A DNA stretch of 64,000 bases from Glacieibacterium frigidum (GTDB taxonomy: Bacteria; Pseudomonadota; Alphaproteobacteria; Sphingomonadales; Sphingomonadaceae), in contig NZ_VJWA01000001.1 in the NCBI RefSeq assembly GCF_007097155.1, positions 1 to 64,000 of the forward strand, given 5' to 3'. Below the pieces are notes generated by a model. It ran no database searches, had not been told where the DNA came from, and saw only the letters and a program-made list of their open reading frames with translations. Position 1 is the first letter of the stretch. Every line of letters begins with the position of its first letter. Below, one piece after another: positions 47,300-54,983 of the stretch. The translations under genes and the position numbers were made by a program.

Positions 47300-48004
47300 C
47301 TAATTGTCGAGGCGCATCAGGCGCGCGCCGCCCTCGTCGATCTCGCGCGTCATGCGCAGCAGGCGGGTGACGCCCTCGAAGCCGCGCGACTGCTCGAGCA
47401 GTTCGACGAGCGTCGCCGCGGTGCCGACGTTCGACCCTTCGAGGGTGCCGCCGCGCAGCCGCACGCCGGGATCGGCGTCGAGCGGTGCCGCTGTGCCGAA
47501 ACGCCCGTCGGGCCGCTTGATAAGACCCGTGCCGTCGACGAGCCTTATGCGGCCCGCGACGACCCCGCCTGCCGACACCGTTCCGTCGGGCGCGATGCTC
47601 AGCGCGACGCCGCTCGGCACGGTCAGTGGCCCGCCCTCGCCCAGCACCGCGTCGCCCTCGCCGGTTTCGAGGACACCGTCAGCCGAGACGCGCAGGTCGC
47701 CGCGCCGCGTATAGCTTTCGGCGCCGTCGGCGGTACGCACCGCGATCCAGCCGCGTCCGTCGACCGCGATGTCGGTGTCCTTGCCCGTCGCGGTCATCGC
47801 GCCGCCTTCGAGCATCGCGGTGCGCACGATCCCGTCCGCCTGGGCGCGCGTCGCATCGCCGCCGTCGAGCCAGTGCGCGGCGACGCTCGCGAGTTCGCGC
47901 CGGAAGCCCGGCGTCGAGGCGTTGGCGAGGTTGTTCGCGGTGATCGCCTGCGCGGCTTGGCTGGTCCGCATCGCGGTCAGCGCGGTATAGATCAGCCGGT
48001 CCAT
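47300..48004 (-). CDS. flgF: flagellar proximal rod protein FlgF
   Basis: A 234-residue rod protein. The start MDRLIYTALTAMRTSQAAQA with ITANNLANASTPGFRREL and the C-terminal GSNVGTAATLVELLEQSRGF are diagnostic. It begins two bases after the flgE stop. Confidence 0.95.
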   Translation of the reverse strand: MDRLIYTALTAMRTSQAAQAITANNLANASTPGFRRELASVAAHWLDGGDATRAQADGIVRTAMLEGGAMTATGKDTDIAVDGRGWIAVRTADGAESYTRRGDLRVSADGVLETGEGDAVLGEGGPLTVPSGVALSIAPDGTVSAGGVVAGRIRLVDGTGLIKRPDGRFGTAAPLDADPGVRLRGGTLEGSNVGTAATLVELLEQSRGFEGVTRLLRMTREIDEGGARLMRLDN

Positions 48005-48006
48005 GA

Positions 48007-49296
48007 TCAGTTGCGGATGTTGATGATCGTCGACAGCAGCGTCGACGAGGTCTCGATCGCCTTCGCATTGGTCTGGAAGTTACGCTGCGCGGTGATCAGC
48101 CCGACAAGTTCCTCGGTCAGGTCGACGTTCGAGCGTTCGAGGCTGCCCGACAGGATGGTGCCGGCGCCGCCCTGGCCGGCCTCGGCGGTCAGCGGCGCGC
48201 CCGACTGCGGCGTGGTCAGGTAACTCGCGTCGCCGGTCTGTTTCAGACCCTGCGGGTTGGCGAAGACCGCCATCGCGACCTTGCCGATGACCTGCACGAC
48301 GCCGTTGGAAAAGCTCGCCTGCAGCTTGCCCGCGGCGTCGACCGCGACGCTTTCGAGTTGGCCGGTGGCATAGCCGTCCTGGGTTATCGTCGAGACGGTG
48401 AACGGCCCCGATTGCTGCGTCGTCAGGCTGCCATGGTCGATCGCGACGACCTGCGCCTCGCCGCTGTCGGGCGGCGTGAAGGGGTCGAACGCCACCGCTG
48501 CGGTCGGCGCGGTCAGCACGCCGCCGGCGTCGAAGGTCAGCGTCTGCCCCGCGACGCCGCCGCGGGTCAGCGCCGTGTCGCCGACATAGGTGTAGGCGGT
48601 CCACTGGTGGACGGGCGCGGCCGTCGTCGGCGCGGCGGTCTTGACGTAATAGACGGTCGCCGGAAGCGGATTGCCGAGCGCGTCGTAGACCGTCGTCGAG
48701 GTCGCGTTGTTGTAGGTCGCCGCATCGTTGCGATCGAACGCATAGGCGTTGGTCGCGGTATAGATCGGCTTGGCCGGGATGATCGGCGCGCTGGCGGGCA
48801 GGTTGACCGTCAGCTTGACTACCCCCGTCGCCTGCGGCGCGCCCGAAGTCAGCGGCAGCTGAGCCGCGAGCGTGGCGTCGAGCTGGGTTGTGCGGACATT
48901 GCCGTCGGCAGTGGTCGGGAACAGCTGCAGCCGCCGCCCTGCCGCATCGACGACGAAGCGGTCGGCGGTGACCGCGAAGGCGCCGTTGCGCGTGAACACC
49001 GCGCCGCCGTCCTCGCCCTTCACGGTGAAGAAGCCCTGGCCCGAGATCGCGAGGTCGAGGGCGTTGTCCGAAGTCTGGATCGCCCCCTGCTGGAACTGCT
49101 GCGCGACGCTGCGCACCGCGGTGCCGCTCCCGATGACCCGCGCGGGGTTCTGCAGCGGCGACGAGGCGATGATGTCGCCGAACGCGACGCGCGACTTCTT
49201 GAAGCCGTTGGTGCCGGTGTTGGCGATGTTGTTGGACACCGTCGCGAGTTCGGTCTGCGCGGCGTTGAGGCCGGTCAGGGAGGTGAAGAACGACAT
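48007..49296 (-). CDS. flgE: flagellar hook protein FlgE
   Basis: A 429-residue hook protein. The N-terminal SFFTSLTGLNAAQTELATVS and NNIANTGTNGFKKSR, the QGFFTVKGEDGGAVFTRNGAF block and the C-terminal RSNVDLTEELVGLITAQRNF are all conserved. It follows flgD by four bases. Confidence 0.96.
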   Translation of the reverse strand: MSFFTSLTGLNAAQTELATVSNNIANTGTNGFKKSRVAFGDIIASSPLQNPARVIGSGTAVRSVAQQFQQGAIQTSDNALDLAISGQGFFTVKGEDGGAVFTRNGAFAVTADRFVVDAAGRRLQLFPTTADGNVRTTQLDATLAAQLPLTSGAPQATGVVKLTVNLPASAPIIPAKPIYTATNAYAFDRNDAATYNNATSTTVYDALGNPLPATVYYVKTAAPTTAAPVHQWTAYTYVGDTALTRGGVAGQTLTFDAGGVLTAPTAAVAFDPFTPPDSGEAQVVAIDHGSLTTQQSGPFTVSTITQDGYATGQLESVAVDAAGKLQASFSNGVVQVIGKVAMAVFANPQGLKQTGDASYLTTPQSGAPLTAEAGQGGAGTILSGSLERSNVDLTEELVGLITAQRNFQTNAKAIETSSTLLSTIINIRN

Positions 49297-49300
49297 GGCG

Positions 49301-49543
49301 CTATTCCTTCGCGGCTAATGTGGCGGCGATCAGCGTGTCGAGCTTGGCGCTGATCTCGCCGAGGCCCGAAACCTGCGAGAACTGCGCCATCTGCGAGACA
49401 TACTCGCTGTTATCGACGGGCTTGGTCGGGTCCTGGTTCTTCAGCTGCGCCGACATCAGCGCGAGGAAATCCGACTGGCCGAGCGTCGTCTTGTGGACGG
49501 GCGCCGCGGCGGTCTGCGTGCGAAGGCCGATGGAATCGATCAT
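49301..49543 (-). CDS. flgD: very short FlgD (hook-capping protein, N-terminal part only)
   Basis: An 80-residue protein matching only the conserved N-terminal region of FlgD: LGQSDFLALMSAQLKNQDPT, KPVDNSEYVSQMAQFS and GLGEISAKLDTL. The usual protein is about 220 residues and carries a Tudor-like and an Ig-like domain forming the scaffold cap; both are missing. The stop is clean and flgE starts four bases later, so this is not simple run-off truncation. It may be a natural minimal FlgD. The ATG overlaps the flgC stop. Confidence 0.85.
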   Translation of the reverse strand: MIDSIGLRTQTAAAPVHKTTLGQSDFLALMSAQLKNQDPTKPVDNSEYVSQMAQFSQVSGLGEISAKLDTLIAATLAAKE

Positions 49544-49935
49544 TTGCCCATCCTCAAAGTATCCAGGATCAAGGACTTGGCGGTCGCCATGACCTCGACG
49601 TTGTTGGCGTACTGGCGCGCGGTCTCGGTCATCTCGATCAGCTCCTGGTTGGTGTCGACGCGCGCCACCCAGACGTCGCCAGCCGCATCGGCGAGCGGGT
49701 GGGTCGGGTCGTGACGGCGTTCGGGCGCGCTGCCGTTGGCGATGCGCTCGACGTCGACCGTGGCGAGCGAGCCTGAGTATTCGGTCGCGAAGACGGGTTT
49801 GAGCGCGCGATAGGCGCCCGCCTCGGACCCCGCGGCCGACCCGGCGTTGGCGAGGTTCGACGCGACCGTGTTGAGGCGCACGAGCTGCGCCGACATCGCG
49901 CGGCCGGCGATATCGAAGACCGTCAGCGCGCTCAT
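49540..49935 (-). CDS. flgC: flagellar basal-body rod protein FlgC
   Basis: A 131-residue rod protein. The N-terminal FDIAGRAMSAQLVRLNTVAS, NLANAGSAAGSEAGAYRALK and the C-terminal MTETARQYANNVEVMATAKS are typical. Start ATG 49935 overlaps the flgB stop by four bases. Confidence 0.94.
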   Translation of the reverse strand: MSALTVFDIAGRAMSAQLVRLNTVASNLANAGSAAGSEAGAYRALKPVFATEYSGSLATVDVERIANGSAPERRHDPTHPLADAAGDVWVARVDTNQELIEMTETARQYANNVEVMATAKSLILDTLRMGK

Positions 49936-50255
49936 TCTCCGCCCCTCAGCGCGGTCATGATCGTGCCGACGCGGCCGTTCAGGAAGGCGAGGGTGGTGCG
50001 GTACTGCACGGCGTTCTGCGCGAATTGCGCCTGTTCGACCGACAGCTCGACCGAATTGCCGTCGAGCGACGCCTGCACGGGGATGCGGTAGCGCTCGGCC
50101 TTCGCGCCATCGAGTGCGGCACGGAAATCGAGATCGCGCGCCTTGAACCCCGGCGTCGCGGCATTGGCGATGTTCGACGCGAGCAGCCCGAGCCGCGCCT
50201 GGCGGACTTCGAGCGCCCGGCCATGAATGCCGAACAGGGGATCTGGCGTCGTCAT
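49932..50255 (-). CDS. flgB: flagellar basal-body rod protein FlgB
   Basis: A 107-residue rod protein, a little shorter than the usual 130. LFGIHGRALEVRQARLGLLA, SNIANAATPGFKARDLDF and the C-terminal QYRTTLAFLNGRVGTI match the family. The ATG at 50255 is preceded by no Shine-Dalgarno sequence; a sigma-54 promoter at 50267-50282 would start the RNA about one base before it. It is the first gene of the flgBCDEFGHIJKL run. Confidence 0.92.
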   Translation of the reverse strand: MTTPDPLFGIHGRALEVRQARLGLLASNIANAATPGFKARDLDFRAALDGAKAERYRIPVQASLDGNSVELSVEQAQFAQNAVQYRTTLAFLNGRVGTIMTALRGGE

Positions 50256-50266
50256 GGCGAACGCTG

Positions 50267-50282
50267 TGCAAGGCGTGTGCCA
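50267..50282 (-). promoter_or_regulatory. sigma-54 promoter of the flgB operon
   Basis: Read on the minus strand, TGGCAC-ACGCC-TTGCA is a perfect -24/-12 sigma-54 element. The conserved C of the -12 box is at 50268, predicting transcription start near 50256, one base before the flgB ATG. Class II/III flagellar operons of many proteobacteria use sigma-54, which supports the call. Confidence 0.85.
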
Positions 50283-50375
50283 AGTGGGTTTGTCGAGGGG
50301 GACGGCGGGGCGGCCGGGTGGTGACCGGCAAGGGGTTGCCGGGTGGGCGGCAATGCGGTGCCTCGATCGTTCAGC

Positions 50376-50467
50376 CGTCATGCTGGCGAACGCCAGCACC
50401 CACTGTCGAGCAAGCCCGGTTTGCGCGTCTCGCACCGCCATGGGTGCTGGCATTCGCCAGCATGACG
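50376..50467. repeat. class B inverted repeat between flgB and flgA
   Basis: The arms CGTCATGCTGGCGAACGCCA GCACCCA and TGGGTGCTGGCATTCGCCAG CATGACG flank about 38 bases. It sits between the two divergent sigma-54 promoters. One arm of the same subtype recurs at 63929-63956. Confidence 0.9.
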
Positions 50468-50485
50468 ACCGTTCCCCGCGAGAAG

Positions 50486-50501
50486 TGGCCCACTCCTTGC
50501 A
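50486..50501 (+). promoter_or_regulatory. sigma-54 promoter of flgA
   Basis: TGGCCC-ACTCC-TTGCA has the invariant GG and GC at the right spacing for sigma-54 RNA polymerase; only the fifth base of the -24 box departs from consensus. Predicted start is near 50512, directly before AAGGAGA (50514-50520) and the flgA ATG at 50528. Confidence 0.75.
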
Positions 50502-50527
50502 GCGTCCCCCTGAAAGGAGACCCCGCC

Positions 50528-50920
50528 ATGCTCGCCGCCGCCCTCGCCGCGCAGATCGCCGCCTTCACCGGCCAGCCCGTCACCCTCGACCCGCGCCTCG
50601 CGCCTCCTGACTGCGCGGCGACGCCGGTCATCGCCTGGGTGCCGCCCGGACGTGGCGCGGTCAGCGTCAGCTGCGCCTCGCCCGGCTGGCGGCTGTTCGT
50701 CCCCGTCGCGGGCAACGCCGCCCGCGCCGCGCCCGTCGTGCGGCGCGGCGACGTCGTCGCGGTCGTCGCGGGTGGCCCCGGCTACCGGATCAGCGTCGCG
50801 GCGATCGCCGAAACCGACGCTGCGCCCGGTGCGCGCCTGCGCCTGCGCAACCGGGCTACAGGCGAGCGCCTGCAGGCCGAGCTGCGCGACGACGGCGAAA
50901 TATGGTTAGCGGGCCTTTAA
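50528..50920 (+). CDS. flgA: flagellar P-ring assembly chaperone FlgA (short)
   Basis: A 130-residue protein resembling FlgA: it has an early AAFTG segment, VSVSCASPGWRLFVPVAG, the SAF-domain VVRRGDVVAVVAGGPGYRIS and the end LRLRNRATGERLQAELRDDG. AAGGAGA seven bases before the ATG fixes the start. FlgA works in the periplasm, yet this start shows no convincing signal peptide (MLAAALAAQIAAFTG has no basic residue). Upstream in-frame codons belong to the class B repeat. It may be exported poorly or by an unusual leader. Confidence 0.8.
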   Translation: MLAAALAAQIAAFTGQPVTLDPRLAPPDCAATPVIAWVPPGRGAVSVSCASPGWRLFVPVAGNAARAAPVVRRGDVVAVVAGGPGYRISVAAIAETDAAPGARLRLRNRATGERLQAELRDDGEIWLAGL

Positions 50921-50993
50921 ACTCTCGGCGCCCCGCCGTTATCGTGGGTGAAGGGCCCGGGCGTATCGCCGGTGCCTGCGTGGAGTTTGCTCG

Positions 50994-51275
50994 ATGAACG
51001 TACCCCCGATCACCACGACCCGCGCTGCGGCTCTCGAGCCCGGCAACGCGCGCAGTGCCGCGACCGCTACGTCGCCGGCGCTTGCCGTGACGCGCGCACC
51101 CGATCCGCTCGCCTTGTCGCCGACTGCACAAGCGGCGCGCGACCTCGCCGCCGCACCTCCGGTCGACACCGCGAAGGTGGCGGCGCTGAAGAGCCAGACC
51201 GCGGCGGGCAGCTACACGGTCGACCCCGCGCGCATCGCCGACGCGATGATCGCGCTCGATCTACCGGGCAAATGA
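50994..51275 (+). CDS. flgM: anti-sigma-28 factor FlgM
   Basis: A 93-residue inhibitor of FliA. The disordered N-terminus and the C-terminal binding helix VDTAKVAALKSQTAAGSYTV then DPARIADAMIALDL match FlgM. The ATG follows TGGAGTTTGC. It sits after flgA and overlaps the next gene by ATGA. Export of FlgM through the hook normally releases FliA for late genes. Confidence 0.88.
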   Translation: MNVPPITTTRAAALEPGNARSAATATSPALAVTRAPDPLALSPTAQAARDLAAAPPVDTAKVAALKSQTAAGSYTVDPARIADAMIALDLPGK

Positions 51276-51571
51276 GCGAGCCGCCGTTCGAGGTGCTGCT
51301 CGCCGCGCTGCGCGCCGAACTCGCGGCGCTCGACGGCGACAATGCCGACACGATTGAGGCTGCGACGACGGCCAAGCTTGCGGCACTCGGCGGCTTGCGC
51401 GAGGCGCCGACCCGCGCGCAGGTGGAAACCGCGCAAGCCTTGAACGCGCTTGCCGCTGCCCGCGTCCGCACCAAGGCCGCCGGTATCGAGCGCCGCCTCG
51501 CCGCGCTGGCGACCGCCGCCGGGCGCGGCCCCGCCCTGTGCTATGGACGCGACGGGCGAACGTCTCTATAG
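51272..51571 (+). CDS. FlgN-like export chaperone
   Basis: A 99-residue, mostly helical protein (LLAALRAELAALDGDNADTI, LAAARVRTKAAGIERRLAAL) overlapping flgM by ATGA. Its size, helical heptad character and position right after flgM are those of FlgN, the chaperone of FlgK and FlgL. Sequence similarity of FlgN proteins is weak, so this rests largely on context. Confidence 0.65.
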   Translation: MSEPPFEVLLAALRAELAALDGDNADTIEAATTAKLAALGGLREAPTRAQVETAQALNALAAARVRTKAAGIERRLAALATAAGRGPALCYGRDGRTSL

Positions 51572-51650
51572 GCCCGCGCTCGCGAAACTGAATCGCCCGG
51601 CCGTATTGGGCTGCCGTGGCGATTCGAAAGCGCGTCTTTAGGAGACCGAA

Positions 51651-51854
51651 ATGCCCAAGTTGAAGACCAAGAGCGGGGTCAAGAAGCGATTCAAGATCAC
51701 CGCTTCCGGCAAGGTCAAGCATGGTGTCGCCGGCAAGCGCCACCGCCTGATCCACCACACCTCGAAGTACATCCGCCAGAACCGCGGCACCACGGTGATT
51801 TCCGATGCAGACGCACGGACGATCAAGCTGTGGGCCCCGTACGGTCTCGGTTAA
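51651..51854 (+). CDS. rpmI: 50S ribosomal protein L35
   Basis: A 67-residue basic protein with the L35 pattern [33 protein letters not shown] and the end [17 protein letters not shown] precedes the ATG. Here infC is not directly upstream; flagellar genes are. rplT follows by 14 bases. Confidence 0.97.
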   Translation: MPKLKTKSGVKKRFKITASGKVKHGVAGKRHRLIHHTSKYIRQNRGTTVISDADARTIKLWAPYGLG

Positions 51855-51868
51855 GGGAGGCCTAGGAA

Positions 51869-52270
51869 ATGGCACGCGTTAAGAGGGGCGTTACGTCCCA
51901 TGCCCGCCACAAGCGGGTCCTCGACCAGGCGAAGGGCTATTACGGCCGTCGCAAGAACACTATCCGCATCGCGCGTCAGGCCGTCGAAAAGGCCGGCCAG
52001 TACGCGTACCGCGACCGCAAGGTGAACAAGCGCAACTTCCGCGCGCTGTGGATCCAGCGGATCAACGCCGCGGTTCGCGAGATGGGCCTGACCTACGGCC
52101 GCTTCATGCACGGCGTGAAGCTCGCGGGCATCGAGCTCGACCGCAAGGTCATGGCCGATATCGCGATGCACGAGCCCGAGGCATTCCGCGCGATCATCGC
52201 GCAGGTGCAGTCGGTCCTCGACGTGCAGGCGCCGAAGCAGACCGGTCCGGTTGCGGGCGTCGCCGCCTAA
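51869..52270 (+). CDS. rplT: 50S ribosomal protein L20
   Basis: A 133-residue rRNA-binding protein. [31 protein letters not shown] and [20 protein letters not shown] are standard. It is about 15 residues longer than E. coli L20 because of a C-terminal tail ([14 protein letters not shown]). GGGAGGCC precedes the ATG. A strong terminator follows. Confidence 0.97.
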   Translation: MARVKRGVTSHARHKRVLDQAKGYYGRRKNTIRIARQAVEKAGQYAYRDRKVNKRNFRALWIQRINAAVREMGLTYGRFMHGVKLAGIELDRKVMADIAMHEPEAFRAIIAQVQSVLDVQAPKQTGPVAGVAA

Positions 52271-52292
52271 ATAGCGGTTACGAAGAACAAGG

Positions 52293-52328
52293 GGCGCGGA
52301 TGGCTTGCCGGCCATCCGCGCCATTTTT
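52293..52328 (+). terminator. rho-independent terminator after rplT
   Basis: GGCGCGGATGGC and GCCATCCGCGCC form a perfect 12-base-pair stem with a TTGCCG loop, followed by A and five T residues. It ends the rpmI-rplT transcript and so uncouples it from pheS-pheT downstream. Confidence 0.95.
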
Positions 52329-52375
52329 CGTGTGCCGCAATGCCTTGCTTATTCGACTGGTAGAACTTGGCGCAT

Positions 52376-53353
52376 CTAGTCGTCCGTCACTTCCACGTCT
52401 GCGAGAACGACGCGGAAGAACGCTGGCACAGGCTGATGCGGATCATTTTCACGCTTGTATGTGACCTTCATTTCACCCTCGACATATGGCAAGCGAACGG
52501 CTGTAGCCGGGGCGATCAGATCAACAAACACTCGCATCTTTCCACGGCCGAAAAACCTGGTTTTGGGGCTCGGACCTTCGATATTTACAAACTCCCGCGG
52601 GTCAATTGTAATTCTGGCCACGCTGGACTCTTTGGGTACACCTATAGCCGGCAGTCTTTCTATCGCTTGCAGCTCCAGTAAGTAGGGGAGCGTATAAGTA
52701 AGTGAAACCAGCTCCTCATTCCCTTTAGCGGTCATAGAATTGATCAGATCTGCAACCGCCATATCTGTTTGCAAAATATCAGTGACAACTCTATTTAGAG
52801 ACCAAACTAGAGAAAACGCCTGCATAGGTGGCGATATATCTGAAACTATTACGGCAACATTGTCTCTCATATGGTACACAACGTAACCGCATGCTATTTC
52901 CCCCGACTCGTATGTAATTTCTATTGACTGCAGAAACGCGTAGTTGTGCTTACATTTGTTACAAAGAATGGTAGAAAATCGCTTTAATTTACGTACAATA
53001 GTGCGGTACTCGTTTTGTATCTTGCTCGACGGATTTAGCAATTTAATTATCTCGGTTTCATATAGTTCGAAGAGTTCGGATGCAGCATAGACTACGTCTA
53101 GAAAATCATCTAGATGGTCGTTTGTGTTACCTTTGCTGCTTTTATCCCAACCTTCATTTTGCCGACTACTCTGATAAACCTCCAAAGATGCTAGGCACCG
53201 TTTAAGTGCGCGTTGTAGACGACGGGAAAGGATAGAATATCCGACCAGAAGGTCGCTGACTCTCGACTGTGTTGCGCCAAGTCGTTTACCATGCAGCGCC
53301 TCGGCGAGAGGGGACAGAAATACCGCTTTGTCGACACTGGTTGATTCGCTCAT
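52376..53353 (-). CDS. unknown 325-residue protein, AT-rich, probably acquired
   Basis: An intact gene whose base composition is plainly lower in GC than every neighbour, with many AT-ending codons. I do not recognise a domain. The N-terminal half looks helical (SRRLQRALKRCLASLEVYQS, LFELYETEIIKLLNP) with a CNKCKHN cysteine pair near residue 135; the C-terminal half is beta-rich (EGEMKVTYKRENDP, FFRVVLADVEVTDD). No signal peptide or membrane helix. It lies between the rplT terminator and the remains of an M48 peptidase gene, and its insertion may have removed the front of that gene. Could be cargo of a small mobile island or a defence or phage-related gene. Confidence 0.7.
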   Translation of the reverse strand: MSESTSVDKAVFLSPLAEALHGKRLGATQSRVSDLLVGYSILSRRLQRALKRCLASLEVYQSSRQNEGWDKSSKGNTNDHLDDFLDVVYAASELFELYETEIIKLLNPSSKIQNEYRTIVRKLKRFSTILCNKCKHNYAFLQSIEITYESGEIACGYVVYHMRDNVAVIVSDISPPMQAFSLVWSLNRVVTDILQTDMAVADLINSMTAKGNEELVSLTYTLPYLLELQAIERLPAIGVPKESSVARITIDPREFVNIEGPSPKTRFFGRGKMRVFVDLIAPATAVRLPYVEGEMKVTYKRENDPHQPVPAFFRVVLADVEVTDD

Positions 53354-53467
53354 CCTGAAGTGTGTGAGGAGTTAATCCTTGTGTCCAGCACCCAACATTC
53401 AGGGTCTATCCGCCAACTCCGCAACCGCGATACCTGCTCGCCCCATGGTATCTTTCGGCGCTCGCCC

Positions 53468-54035
53468 TCTGCCGCGACCGCTGCGGCCGAGCTGTGGCGG
53501 CACGTCATGGCCGAGGACGATGCGACGATGGCCAGGCGCAAGCTCAAGTGGACGCAGCGCTACGGCGGGCTTCTTCGCATCGCACCCGGTCAGCCTGAAG
53601 TAGGCGGCGACGCTCGCCGCAGCGGTAGCGTCGATGAACGACCCGGGCGACCCCGGTGTCGCATCGCATCGGGCGGCGATCGCGCCGCATCTGCCGCGTT
53701 TTCTGAATGCGCAGGTGAGCCTCAATGATTTCGGCGGCTTGGACTATCTGCTCGGCCAGTTGGCCGCGAGCAGCGGCTGGTCGGGTGATCTCCTCTATGC
53801 GCGCGGCGAGTTGTACCGGCGGCGGGGCGAGCCCCGCGATCTCGTGACCGCTTCGCAATTCTACGGCGACGCACTCAAGGCGGGCTACACCGCACCCGAA
53901 GTGCACCGCGACCTCGGCCTGTCTCTGCTGCGCAGCGGCCAGCCTAGCGGTGCGAAACAGTCTCTTTCCGAATATCTCCGCCTTAAGCCCGACGCCGGCG
54001 ACGCCAAGGCGATCGCTGCGCTGCTCGCCAACTAG
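53468..54035 (+). pseudogene. remnant of M48-family metallopeptidase with TPR tail
   Basis: Only the C-terminal part of a BepA/YfgC-like peptidase remains. AAELWRHVMAEDDATMARRK then LKWTQRYGGLL lies in one frame. A frameshift near 53560-53575 moves to GFFASHPVSLK, which is cut by TAG at 53601. The same frame then runs AATLAAAVASMNDPGDP and a TPR-like part (FLNAQVSLNDFGGLDYLLGQ, LLYARGELYRRRGEPRDL) to the stop at 54035. The HExxH catalytic half is missing. An ATG at 53634 could still make the 133-residue TPR part, without a clear ribosome site. The left edge is approximate. Confidence 0.75.
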
Positions 54036-54044
54036 GGATCGACG

Positions 54045-54629
54045 ATGACCAGCCTTCGCTTCGCTTTGTCACTCGCTGCGCTGCTGGCCGCAGTCCCTGC
54101 GCTCGCCAACTCGCTTGTCGCGCCGGGACCTGCAACCGGCATCGCCAAGTCGAGCTTTTCCGCGGCCCCGACGAGCGAGTGGAACCGGCTGAGCGCGCGT
54201 GAGAGCAAGAAGGCCGAAACCTGGACGCTCGACGGTCCCGACCTCAACCGAGTCGTTTTCTTCGGCGGCATCGCGGTCGGCGAGCCGCTTTTCCGTGAGT
54301 TCGACAAGAAGAAGCAGCCGCTGCCGCGCGTCACGCCCAACATGCTGATCACCGACATCCCTGTGCTGCTCGAAACCAGCTACCGCAGCCGCGGCCTCGT
54401 CAGCCAGTTCAACGTCGACACGATCGAACCGGCCACCGTCGGCGGCCACAAGGGCGTTCGCTTCACCTATCGCTACGTCCGCGCCGACGATGTCGAGCGC
54501 AAGGGGGAGGCGATGGGAGCGATCGTCAAGGGGCAGCTGTATCTGACGACCTACGAAGCCCCCGCGATCTATTTCTTCGACCGCGATCTCGAGAAATTCC
54601 GCCAGCTTGCAGGCACGCTGAAGATGTGA
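54045..54629 (+). CDS. exported protein of unknown function
   Basis: A 194-residue protein with a clear signal peptide (RFALSLAALLAAVPALA, cleavage near residue 22). The mature part is a compact mixed fold: TLDGPDLNRVVFFGGIAVGE, ETSYRSRGLVSQFNVDTIEP, VGGHKGVRFTYRYVRADDV and YFFDRDLEKFRQLAGTLK. I do not recognise a named family. It follows the broken peptidase gene by nine bases and was probably co-transcribed with it, so its role may relate to envelope quality control. Composition is like the rest of the chromosome. Confidence 0.75.
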   Translation: MTSLRFALSLAALLAAVPALANSLVAPGPATGIAKSSFSAAPTSEWNRLSARESKKAETWTLDGPDLNRVVFFGGIAVGEPLFREFDKKKQPLPRVTPNMLITDIPVLLETSYRSRGLVSQFNVDTIEPATVGGHKGVRFTYRYVRADDVERKGEAMGAIVKGQLYLTTYEAPAIYFFDRDLEKFRQLAGTLKM

Positions 54630-54638
54630 GCGGGCAGG

Positions 54639-54884
54639 CTACCCGGCCCGGTCGCTGAGATACGCGCGCAGCTCGTCACTGCCGCCGATCCGCTCGTCGT
54701 CGATGAAGATTTGCGGCGTGGTGTCGACGCCGTGTTCTTCCTTGAACGCGTCGACCTCCTCGCGCGTCTGCAGCAAACGATCGTCGACCTCGTAGCCGCC
54801 GTCCTGCAGCAGCTGGTGCGCGGCCACGCCGAACGGGCAGACATGATCGGGGAGGACCATGCGGTAGAGGATTGCGCTGCTCAT
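54639..54884 (-). CDS. glutaredoxin-fold protein with CPFG site
   Basis: An 81-residue protein with the glutaredoxin end [20 protein letters not shown] (cis-Pro loop and GSH-binding GGSDEL). The active site reads CPFG (Cys16) instead of CPYC, so it has a single Cys; class II monothiol proteins have CGFS instead. It may be a glutathione-transferase-like or sensor variant. ATG 54884 follows AGGCGACCCCC-type sequence. It points towards the exported-protein gene, ten bases away, convergent. Confidence 0.8.
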   Translation of the reverse strand: MSSAILYRMVLPDHVCPFGVAAHQLLQDGGYEVDDRLLQTREEVDAFKEEHGVDTTPQIFIDDERIGGSDELRAYLSDRAG

Positions 54885-54983
54885 GGGGGTCGCCTTTCGA
54901 ATGGGCGAGGGAAACGCGCGGGTGCCGGCGCAGGCCCCACCGGGGTTTCGTTTTCGGCCCCCAGCGGCTACCAGCCTCGCGCC

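Noticed and set aside
50918-50942. Possible sigma-28 promoter before flgM (TAAA ... GCCGTTAT)
   Set aside because: The gap between TAAA and GCCGTTAT is 13 bases instead of 15, and the TAAA overlaps the flgA stop; too weak to call.
53399-53906. Minus-strand frames over the M48 remnant
   Set aside because: The plus strand carries recognisable peptidase/TPR sequence; the minus frames show no motif or start signal.
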